64,000 nt of DNA, from NCBI GenBank assembly GCA_963576565.1, contig OY755039.1:28348602-28412601 (forward strand). The letters run 5' to 3'. The notes beneath the pieces were generated by a model. The model saw nothing but the letters and a program-made list of their open reading frames with translations, was not told where the DNA came from and made no database searches. Of this stretch, positions 55,691 to 64,000 are shown piece by piece. Made by a program: the position numbers and the translations under genes. Every line of letters begins with the position of its first letter. Position 1 is the stretch's first letter. The stretch is from Aspidapion aeneum (lineage: Eukaryota; Arthropoda; Insecta; Coleoptera; Brentidae).

Positions 55691-55959
55691 GGACTTATTG
55701 GAATAAAGCCATGCAATAATAGTGTCAGGCCGTATTTTGACAGTTTTGCATTGGAATATGACTGCTAATCTTTCAACATAAGGATTTTGTTTACTATACG
55801 AACCGAAATAAATACTGTCGACTTTAATTATAAATAAATAATCGACTTAGTTTTAAATTCAACTTAGGTATGTCAATTTTGAAAGATTAACTGTCAGCCT
55901 GCAATTTAAATATGTCAAGTACTGCCTGAAACTATTATTGCTTTATTCCAGTAAGTCCC
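55691..55959. mobile_element. MITE, GGGACTTATTGCAATAA family (copy 5)
   Basis: Left GGACTTATTGGAATAAAGCC, right GCTTTATTCCAGTAAGTCCC. It lies head-to-tail behind copy 4, 7 bp away. Confidence 0.85.
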
Positions 55960-56273
55960 TAATAAGTATCTACTGTTGGCTTATAACATCACGAATAGTC
56001 ACAAAACGTTGCGAAGGCCGTAAAAATACAACGACCTGAGAGGCAACTTAATATCATGGTCCGGGGAGAGATTTCCTTTTCATGGATTGATTTTTTTGCT
56101 GGTTTCCCTTGCGTTTTAGTAGATGTCGCTAATTATAAAAGCATATGATTTCGCAGGAATTATATCTCTACTATCATTACCGTAATATGAGATTTATCGT
56201 CGTCTCTTTAGCTTTGCTAGAGTGTTACACTGATCTGCACGAAACGGTTAACTGTCAATACTTGATTACATTA

Positions 56274-56416
56274 TGCCAGGTTTCCACCTATGCGTGCCCA
56301 CCCTGATTCAAAAAACGCATCAGGTGACACTGCATTTAAAACCAGTGCAAATCCATGACCCGTCATGTGATGCATTTTTTGAATCAGAGTGAGCACGCAT
56401 AGGTGGAAACTAGGCT
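56274..56416. mobile_element. PIF/Harbinger-like MITE, CACCTATGCGTG variant
   Basis: TTA on both sides (56271-56273, 56417-56419). Ends GCCAGGTTTCCACCTATGCG and CGCATAGGTGGAAACTAGGC, with inner ATTCAAAAAACGCATCAGGTG and CATGTGATGCATTTTTTGAA blocks. It splits a copy of the 54785-55096 interior. Confidence 0.85.
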
Positions 56417-56481
56417 TTAGATCTTGGACCACCGAGAGTGTACAGCTCTCAAACTGCATAATAGAAAAATTAATTTCTTTA

Positions 56482-56624
56482 CACCCGGTTCCCACCTACG
56501 ACTTTTTCGTGGGTGCTCGCTCACGCGTCACATGATATCATAATATATCATATATAAAATGTTATGACAGCCAAGTGACGCGTGCGCGGGCACGCACGAG
56601 AAGGTCGTAGGTGGGATCCGGGTT
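56482..56624. mobile_element. PIF/Harbinger-like MITE, CACCCGGTTCCCACC family (copy 2)
   Basis: Ends CACCCGGTTCCCACCTACGA and TCGTAGGTGGGATCCGGG; TTA on both sides (56479-56481, 56625-56627). Highly similar to 52074-52205. Confidence 0.9.
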
Positions 56625-56719
56625 TTACCCGCTTAGACACGACGGGTATTTTGATTTTTTAATTTATGACTACTTAAATCTGCGTTTACTAGTACAGATT
56701 AAGGTCATTGCCTCTTCGT

Positions 56720-57172
56720 AGCGCGTGCCCCCCGTCTGGCCATGCATACAAACAACTACTGCCGTAGTTGTAGGAAGAAGGAAGAAACTGAGAGCATAAG
56801 GCATGTGCCATGTAAATGCCCTGGCATTGCCAGGGCAAGATATCAAGCTCTATGTCTTCTAAACTTCCAAGATTTAGAAGTATTGACTACTAAGAAACAT
56901 AGAGCTAGGCGAACTCGTTAGATTTATAAACGCTGTGGCTGGTTACAGTAAACGGCTCGGTTAGGTCCATTTTCCTCGGTTTCTTGGTAATGTGTGGCTG
57001 GTTTAATTGATCATTCAAGCTCTCCCATCATATCCATACAAAAATGGTTAAGGATTCTTTTGTGAAATAACTTTCATGCACATGTGGTATAACAGTGGAG
57101 CGGAAGGTCTACGTTAGAAAACTTGACCTTGACAGCAAGTGCTCTGCCACCTTACCTAACCTAACCTAGTAA
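56720..57172 (+). pseudogene. Non-LTR retrotransposon 3' end (R1/Jockey-like) with CCTAA tail
   Basis: The plus strand encodes NNYCRSCRKKEETESIRHVP followed by CKCPGIARARYQALCLLNFQ, then DLEVLTTKKHRARRTR and a stop near 56921. The C..C...EET..H..C.CP pattern is the zinc-knuckle near the end of many insect LINE ORF2 proteins. The 3' UTR contains TGGTATAACAGTGGAGCGGA and ends at about 57160-57172 in CCTAACCTAACCT, its tail repeat. It is 5'-truncated and not functional. Confidence 0.78.
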
Positions 57173-57174
57173 GG

Positions 57175-57760
57175 ATTAGTTTAGTACGCGGTTTACCCCA
57201 TCGTTATCTTAAGAGGCGTGAACATATCAAACAAATTACACAATTTCCAAGTTTTGACGTCAACATGGACAATTCACTATAAAGTAGGAACATTGGTATT
57301 TTATTTACCTGCACCTGTCCCAAGTGCTGATAAATACAACATTTTGCATCCAAGTTTGGTATCGCATGGTAAGTAAAATGTACGTACCACTCGTACCAGA
57401 AATATACTTACAAAGAACGTACTAAGTACGTACTGCATCTGATCCCATGGACGTTTCGAAGACGTCCCCAGTACGTAGATAACATACATACATATGTACG
57501 TGCGATGGAAACCATCACATCCTACGAGCACGGATCACCAACAAACAAACAGGTAGGGAACTTAGGTGGTGGGGGGTGCCACGCCCATCTTTCATCTTGG
57601 GGTCAAACAGTCCAGGGGCGCATTCTGTATTTCATTTTTACCTTCCTAGCCCGCACCGCAATGGCTAGAGAAGGTATTGTTTTCGACGAAATTTTTTTTT
57701 TCAGATAACGCCGAAAATGTGTTATTTGGGTGTATTTTGACCTATCCTATCAATATCGTC
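57175..57760. other. Unrecognised sequence
   Basis: 57330-57490 holds repeated ACGTAC-type words (AAGTACGTAC, GTACGTACC). No gene or element end recognised. Confidence 0.45.
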
Positions 57761-57764
57761 ATAA

Positions 57765-57790
57765 CGTCTGTCTGTGTGTGTGTGTGTTTT
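57765..57790 (+). repeat. (TG)n microsatellite
   Basis: CTGTCTGTGTGTGTGTGTGT followed by a poly-T run. Confidence 0.9.
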
Positions 57791-57809
57791 TTTTTCTGTC
57801 CGTAACACG

Positions 57810-58110
57810 ATAGCTCCTAAACCGCTAAACCGATTTTCATAAAATTTTCAGGTAAAATAGTGTTGGATACTCTAACAAGCTGATTAGTTTTTGGTCAAAA
57901 TCCATTGATGGTAATAACAGTTTTTTGACAATTATACAATTTAAAAAATGCTAACTTTTCAACGGAGCATCGCATCAATATGCGGTTTTTAGAATATAGT
58001 AGACTACATTTTGCTGAATAACTTGTGTTATAACCAAAAACTTCGTAGAGGCAATAAGTTTCCGAGATATTTACAAAAAAGTGTTTTCAAAACTGATTAT
58101 CATAGCTGCA
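57810..58110 (+). repeat. Dispersed repeat shared with 29090-29420
   Basis: It contains TTTTTGGTCAAAATCCATTG, ATATGCGGTTTTTAGAATAT, ACTTGTGTTATAACCAAAAA and TTTCCGAGATATTTAC in the reverse order and orientation of the other copy. Confidence 0.65.
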
Positions 58111-58655
58111 CTAATAGGCTAGCTAGGAAGATCCATTTGTTTTTTAAAGATTTGTTAGGTGTTAAGCAACAGTGGTGTATAGAGGTGAATTTTATGTGAT
58201 TTATATTTGTGATTTTATATTTGAAAAAGTATACATTGGGAACTGTTTGTGTCGTAAGCGACTGTAAATTCATGCGACGGTATACCTTTAATCATAGTTA
58301 TTTTCGATTTCTGCAGGATCCTTTCAAGAGGGTACAGACTATTTTGTCTTTGATATTTGTGTTTACTTTTTCCTATACAGGGTATAGCTATAATTAAATG
58401 AAAATCTCTTAGGAGATTAATCTGTAAATGATTTAAGTACAAGAAGTTCTTAATTAGTAGTTCTACAACCTTTCATCTTGGTTTTTTTAGTATTTCCTTT
58501 ATTACTTTGGCAGTATTTGTTATATATATCTTAAATTGAAAAATGCACCGCCGGCCGTAACATCCTAAAAAACAACATAAAAACTCTTCCTTGTTTGGAA
58601 AGTTTTTGTTCCTTGGCATTTTTTTGAATACCAAATTTTGTATTTTGGTGCATAC

Positions 58656-59649
58656 CAGTGGCCGAACCAGGATTTCGAGGGATGAGGGGCCAAGAAGAAG
58701 CAAAAACCAAAACTTATATTCTCCTTGTTGTTTTAGCTCACACTACTACGATACTATAGTAGTGTGATCCTAATATTTTCGAGAAAAAAAAAGTTGCTCC
58801 GATTTAAAAAATTTTTATATATCTTTGCGTTTCAGATGATTTTGAAACTTTTCCTGTCTGTATGTCTGTCTGTAACGACCAAACCGCATAACTCAAAAAC
58901 CGCCTGTCCGATTTAAATGAAATTTGGTACCTAGGCTGGGTCTTGGGCCGTGATGGTCCTATTTAAAAATGTACGAAATCCTCCGAACGCAAGCCAAATA
59001 AAAGGGTGGGGGTAGATTTCAAAAATTAGAGTTTATGTGAAAATATGGCGAGTGTGATATCAAACGAAAGGTAATTAAGTCTGGAGGTAAACAAAATGAA
59101 TTTTAGTTTATTTAAAAAAAAGGGTGTGGATAGATGTCAAAAATTCGAGTTTAAGTGAAAATATTGCGTGTGTGATATCAAATGAAAGGTAATTGAGTCT
59201 GGAGTTAAACCAAAAACATTTAAGTTTTTAAAAAAAGGGTGGAGGTAGATTTTAAAAATTAGAGTTTATGTCAAAACATGGCTTGGGTGGTATCAAACGA
59301 AAGGTAATTGAGTCTGGAGTTGAATAAAATATATTTCAGTTTTTAGTTATGTTAGCTCACACGTACACTATAACTATAGTACCTAGTGTGAGCTTAGCTG
59401 CCCATAGATTGGCAAAGTATTTTTATTAAGTGTATTAAAATTGAAATAAAAATTGGCAGCGAAAAATTTTGGTACACTAAATAATTTTTATCAAAAAAAT
59501 TAAAGTAAGTTATGTTATGGGTAAATTTTGTTCAAAATTGCGGTTAATGCAGTGAAATTTTTTCCCTCGAAATAAAAAAAAGATTAATGTCAGGAAGGGG
59601 AGGGGTGCCCGGGCTCCTCTGCCCCCCCCCCCCCCTGGATCGGCCACTG
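58656..59649 (+). mobile_element. hAT-like element, 994 bp, perfect 8-bp target duplication
   Basis: It starts CAGTGGCCGAACCAGGAT and ends CCCCTGGATCGGCCACTG. GTGCATAC flanks it on both sides (58648-58655, 59650-59657). Inside are two small hairpins (CACACTACTACGATACTATA..., 58738-58768; CACACGTACACTATAACTAT..., 59351-59390) that bracket a minisatellite, and a C-rich tract at the right end. No transposase frame. Confidence 0.92.
58996..59342 (+). repeat. Minisatellite, three units of about 118 bp
   Basis: Each unit contains AAAGGGTGGGGGTAGATTTC, TTAGAGTTTATGTGAAAATA, GATATCAAACGAAAGGTAAT and TGAGTCTGGAG, with about 10-15% differences between units. Nested in the hAT-like element 58656-59649. 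Confidence 0.85.
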
Positions 59650-60019
59650 GTGCATACTGGTAATAAAGCGATTGCCCAGCCTATGTGAATATAATCTTTT
59701 GATCTTAAAAACAAGCACAGGTTCACCAATTAAAAATATTAACAAAAAAGAGTGCACCAATTCCAATAAGTGCTTGTCAACCACTTTTTTTTTATCCGAT
59801 TTGTTTCTACATCTGTCTCCACGTGGCACACTTCGATATATTTGCATCATAGTTTGGTGAATTAGAGAAAGCCATATAATACGTCTTTTCAAGAATCATT
59901 GGGGTTTTAGCTGTAGCTTCTTGTACAGACCAATTTTCAAACTATAAGGTGACATGTTCTTTAAATACTTTAATAATTTTGCGGTTACGTGGACACAAAA
60001 TATCTTGTAGGCATAGGTA

Positions 60020-61516
60020 CAGCGTGTCCCATTTTCAATGGGATTAAATGGGAAACTCGGTTATTATTAAAGATATCGATTTTCTGATTGCAACTTGCTG
60101 TGCTCTTTTTTGGAGCCCTTAAAAATGATGTAATCAGATTTTTGCTATACCCCGTAGTTTCGCTAATACAGGGAGTTTTTGAAAAAATTGTATTTTTAAT
60201 AATCCCTTGTATCTCGCTTATTTTGCGAGATATTTTTATTCTGTAAAAACCTTTTCCTGGCAACTTTTTTAGAAGAAAATAATGACGTTGTCAGCTTTTT
60301 AAAATATTGTTTAGTTTTTGAGATATGGTATTTATCATAAAAAAATTAAATACGAACCTGGATTTTTTTTATTACTATTTTGATTGGCTTCATGCTGGTA
60401 TTATCATAAAATAATAAAAATTTTAAAAAAATTTGTTTTAAGGTAAAAAAAAAATATTTAATATTTAAAAAAAAATTAGTCCGAACCTGGATATTTCCAA
60501 CATAAATATAAATTTAAAATTGCTAGTTAAACAATTTTTAGTTTAACTGTTTTGATACTTAGTATATTAAAATGGTTTTATATTAATTTACAGATTTATT
60601 TGAAACAAAGTCTACGAAAAATATAAAAAAAAACAAATTATAAAAAATAACTAATTTTTCTGATTTCCATTATGTGTAAGACATTGTTGGCATTTTTGAG
60701 TAATTTTTCTTAACGCATTTTGCATAAAAATATTTCTGTTATTTAAATATTGGGATTTTGTTGCTTGAATGAAGCAGTCAAACATATCACATTTTTCAAA
60801 ATCTGGATATGGTCGATTTCTAGCCATTCACAAAAATGACAAGTAAAATGACAATGTTAATTCCACGCTTTTGTTTTGTAAATTTCACGACCTGCTGTGG
60901 TATCATCAAATAATTATATATATTATGTTTGTAACTTTTTACCGTTTTTTACTTTATTTATAAATCTTTTAATTATCATTTCCAAACAGATAAACTAAAA
61001 ATCGGTCAACTAGTGTGTCTTGCAATTTTTAATTTATAATGACGTTGGAAATTTCCAGGTTCGGACTAGAATTTTTTTTTCAAATATTAAATAGTTTTTT
61101 TTAGCCCTAAATCAAAAAAAAAATTAAAGTTTTATCATTTGAAGGTAATAATAGCATGGAACCAATCAAAGTAGTAATAAAAAAAATCCAGGTCCGTATT
61201 TAATTTTTTTATGATAAATACCATATCTCAAAAACTAAACAATATTTTAAAAAATTGACACCGTCATTATTTTGCTCTAAAAAAGGTTTTTACAGAATAA
61301 AAATATCTTGCAAAATAAGCGAGATACAAGGAATTAATTAAAATGCAATTTTTTCAAAAACTCCCTGTATTAGCAAAACCACGAGGTATAGCAAAAATCT
61401 GATTACACCATTTTTAAGGGCTCCAAAAAAGAGCACGGTAAGGTGCAATCAGAAAATCGATATCTTTAATAATAACCGAGTTTCCCATTTAATCCCATCG
61501 AAAATGGGACACGCTG
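60020..61516. mobile_element. 1.5-kb foldback element, CAGCGTGTCCCATTTTC family
   Basis: Arms of about 500 bp (60020-60535, 61030-61516) pair almost throughout: CAGCGTGTCCCATTTTCAAT / CATCGAAAATGGGACACGCTG-type ends, AAGATATCGATTTTCTGATT, CGAGATATTTTTATTCTGTA, CCTGGATTTTTTTTATTACT and GAACCTGGATATTTCCAA with their complements. TA on both sides (60018-60019, 61517-61518). The unpaired centre carries a small minus-strand frame. Superfamily unknown; TA flanks suggest Tc1/mariner-like mobilisation. Confidence 0.88.
60651..60827 (-). CDS. 58-residue frame in the centre of a foldback element
   Basis: The frame starts MARNRPYPDFEKCDMFDCFI, continues QATKSQYLNNRNIFMQNALR and ends QCLTHNGNQKN with TAG. 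It fills most of the unpaired centre of 60020-61516. The pattern [YF]..FEK.DM..C...A......A...Y faintly recalls the N-terminal helix-turn-helix (DUF4817-like) seen in insect transposon-linked proteins, with the later half absent. If so, it would be the start of a deleted transposase. It could also be a chance frame; only one copy is seen here. Confidence 0.35.
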   Translation of the reverse strand: MARNRPYPDFEKCDMFDCFIQATKSQYLNNRNIFMQNALRKITQKCQQCLTHNGNQKN

Positions 61517-61519
61517 TAC

Positions 61520-62275
61520 ACGGTTTGCCCTATTCCAAATAGGTTATAGCATAAATACGTGTTCAAAGAATTGAAACAATGGCAAATTTAAATTTGCGGA
61601 CGCGAATATTCAAGTGCGCAGGCGTGTCTCTTGTAGATAAACAGCTGCCGTGTGGGAGGAGGCCAACTTTGTTTCTTATTTACATTTTGCGGTGTTTTGC
61701 GTTTGTCGTGTAAAACTATGTTTTTTTCCTGTGCGGTTTGTAGAAAAATGTCCGGGAGAAGTAAGGGAGTGCTATTCCATAGGTAACTACTTCTATTTTC
61801 TTCATAATTTGTTAATAAAGTTAAGAGTGGTTTATAAATAAACCATTGAATTCTATACCCAACGGGTAGACCCGGCATGGGCCTAAATTGCCATTATATC
61901 AAGCTTTTATCGCAATTGACCACATATAGGTAAGAATTTAATGAGCAAGACAGAAATGGAAATAGAATTTCGGTTTGGTAAGTCCGGACACATGCAACAT
62001 CGCAAAAATATTTCTATTTTCTGGCTTGTCTTGGAAAAAAAAGGTCAGTGGGGGCTAAAAAAAATTTGTAAAAAAAAGAGTAAAAAGAATTTGTTAGCAT
62101 GCTAAGTAAAGTGGATGTATTAAAATTATTGTTCGTAATTAATTGTTCATCTTAGAACTTTACAAATGTTGTACCTTACAGGTAAACTATTTTCTTTCTT
62201 TGAACAAGTGTCTTCTTCAACTCTTCTCTTCTTGGGTGGACTACGGATGAAATTTCGGAACCAAAAATATCAATT
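61520..62275. other. Unrecognised sequence
   Basis: No supported gene or element ends. Short frames at 61588-61878 (minus) and 61650-61841 (plus) have no recognisable domain. The plus strand at 61660-61790 has a few GTAAG/GTAACT donor-like words but no conserved peptide. Confidence 0.4.
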
Positions 62276-62282
62276 CAGAATG

Positions 62283-63669
62283 GGACAATTGGGCGCCGTC
62301 AATTGGGCGCCGAATCAACTCGGCGCCGCCAACAGGGCGCCGCGCCTGGTCTAATGGGAGCCGGGCCAGCTCGGCGCCGGACTATTTTTTTTTTTCGATA
62401 AAATGTGCAGATAAAAAACCAATTAAATATGTTATTTATACAAAAATTTCAAAATCTATTCTCTCTAAGTCGAGTGTTGAAATTTGGTATGTGTAGTGTT
62501 CTGGTAACCTGGTAAAAATACCATTTACGTTTTTTATTTCAAGAATAGTGGATTCAAAATGGCGGATTCCTTTATTTTTAAACCGATTCGTCTCAAACTT
62601 GAAAGTTTGCAGTGCTTGAAAGCACTTAATTTCAAATGACGGTTGGAAAATGGCTGATTTTTTTATTTCTGCACCGATATGTATCAAATATAGAAATTGG
62701 CGCTGATTATGATTTTTTACTCAAACTCATAAATGGCCGATCAAAATTGGTGGACTTTGCTGATTATCATTTTTGACTTACACTTATATAAAAAATCAAA
62801 ATGGCAAATCCAACATGACAGACTTTTTTATTTACTAACCGATTTGTCTTAAGCTTAAAATATTACATTTCTTTCTTTAAACTTGAGTCATATTTTGTAT
62901 TAAGCTATAAATTTGAGTCAAAAATCACAATCAGCGGCTTTAAACACCGCCAAGTTTTAAATTTGATATATATCGATTCATAAATTAAAAAGTCTGCCTT
63001 TTGCAAGTGTGAGTCACAAATTGTATTAAGTGACCTTAAGCACTGCAAACTTTAAAGTTTGAGATATTTGAGACAAATCCGTTGAAAAATAAAGACATCC
63101 ACCATTTTGGATCCGCCATTTTGAATTTTTTATGAGTTTGAGTCAAAAATTATAATCAGCGACTTAAAACACCGTCAAGTTCCATATTCGATACATATTG
63201 ATGCATAAATAAGAAAGTCCGCCATTTTGGATCCGCCATTTTAAGTTTGAGGGTAAAACTGTATTAAGTGATCCCAAACACTTCAAACTTTCAAGTTTGA
63301 GACAAATCGGTTTAAAAATAAAGAAATCCGCCATTTTGGACCCGCCATTCTTGTAATCAAAAACTGAAATTTTATGTTCTCAGGTTACCAGAACTCTACA
63401 CCCACCAAAATTTCAACACTCGACTTAATGGATTTAACTCTGACAAAACCAAATTTCAAGAATATTACGTAAATGATTTTTTAAAGATGTTTTTGCATAA
63501 ATAATAATATATCTATTTTGTTTTTCATCTGCACATTTTATCAAGAAAAAATATATTAGTCCGGCGCCCAGTTGGCCCAGCATCCAGTAGGCCCGGCGCC
63601 CAGTTGGCCTGCCGACCAGTTGGCCCGGCGCCCATTTGGTGGCGCCGAGTTGGCGGCGCCCAGTTGTCC
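62283..63669. mobile_element. 1.4-kb foldback element with GGCGCC tandem ends and CCGCCATTTT interior
   Basis: The left end (62283-62385) is a series of GGGCGCCGTCAATT, GGGCGCCGAATCAACT, CGGCGCCGCC-type units; the right end (63560-63669) is the same in reverse (CCGGCGCCCAGTTGGCC, CCGACCAGTTGGCC). Arms continue with TCGATAAAATGTGCAGATAA / TCATCTGCACATTTTATC and GAGTGTTGAAATTTGGT / AAATTTCAACACTCGAC. The interior repeats CAAAATGGCGGA and, inverted, TCCGCCATTTTGGA with ACCGATTTGTCTCAAACTT spacers. Related to 18826-20690 and 26140-26550. No transposase. Confidence 0.85.
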
Positions 63670-63674
63670 TAGAC

Positions 63675-64000
63675 TGCAACACATTTCAGGACAAATTTTA
63701 TTATCTTATAAGTGCGGGGAAGTGACACTTTCTGAATTAAAATGTGTGAGGGTAAAATCGCACGGTCGCAGAAAAAACTATCTATTGTGACGCTACTGAA
63801 CTTACCTATGAAATGTTGTTTTTCATCGATTTTTTTCTTCTTTTGCTCAAAAATAATTTCGCACCATGATTGAACTCAAATAGTTACTTCTAAACTTGTC
63901 TTTAAACGTTTTTAAGCATTCTTTGTGTAATATTACCGCACGAAATTCAAAAAAATTCATTTCCGTAGTTAGACAACATTGTCTATCAGTTTTCCCTGTA
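63675..64000. other. Unrecognised window end
   Basis: No supported gene, repeat end or globin exon in the last 330 bases. Confidence 0.5.

Noticed and set aside
57155..57175. CCTAACCTAACCT resembling the insect telomere repeat
   Set aside because: Only about two and a half units and placed exactly at the end of a LINE 3' UTR, so it is the LINE tail.
57301..57531. Minus frame of 76 codons as the missing globin N-terminal exon
   Set aside because: Ends near a GTAAAT donor-like site but lacks the helix A Trp and helix B pattern and any globin resemblance.
61588..61878. 96-codon minus frame and the overlapping plus frame
   Set aside because: No recognisable domain, no splice partners, and both strands open by chance.

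Overview
This window looks like AT-rich, transposon-dense nuclear DNA from an animal, most likely an insect. The evidence is a spliced animal-type globin gene whose exons are separated by more than 16 kb, many hAT-like, PIF/Harbinger-like and Tc1/mariner/pogo-like DNA elements, decayed LINEs of Jockey-like and RTE-like type, a tRNA-type SINE, and no sign of bacterial gene packing. Almost all short open reading frames are chance frames or transposon debris. I cannot assign a species.

Host gene: the only convincing host gene is a globin on the minus strand. Its haem-pocket exon is at 53043-53274 and its last coding exon is at 36442-36588, with a 16,454-base intron between them. The exon edges fall at the two classic globin intron positions (B12.2, phase 2, and G7.0, phase 0). 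The protein most resembles the globin X / neuroglobin-like group of insects. The 5' exon(s) were not found between 53275 and 64000 and probably lie beyond the window end.

Layout: 1-13 kb holds a Jockey-like LINE fragment, several MITEs, a hAT relic with a TTF-type zinc-finger start, a 1.9-kb palindrome (5961-7899), a TA microsatellite, another LINE 3' end and a degenerate 12-bp array (about 10490-12570). 13-31 kb holds MITEs, nested hAT-like elements with intact 8-bp target duplications, and several foldback elements, including one of 2.7 kb with tandem repeats in both ends. 32-36 kb holds a foldback MITE and a 2.5-kb composite palindrome just beyond the globin 3' end. 36.6-53 kb is the globin intron, filled with foldbacks, a 5'-truncated LINE, a hAT element, a pogo-like element, a repeat family rich in GTAGTTAAC, a SINE and an RTE-like remnant. 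53-64 kb, upstream of the haem-pocket exon, holds more MITEs, a LINE 3' end with a CCTAA tail, a hAT element carrying a minisatellite, and two large foldbacks.

The main theme is inverted repeats. At least ten foldback structures with arms from about 50 bp to 1 kb are present, several inside or beside the globin transcription unit. Several element ends are built from short GC-rich tandem repeats, and one family carries many CCGCCATTTT motifs resembling YY1/Pho binding sites. All family assignments are by eye; no database was searched.
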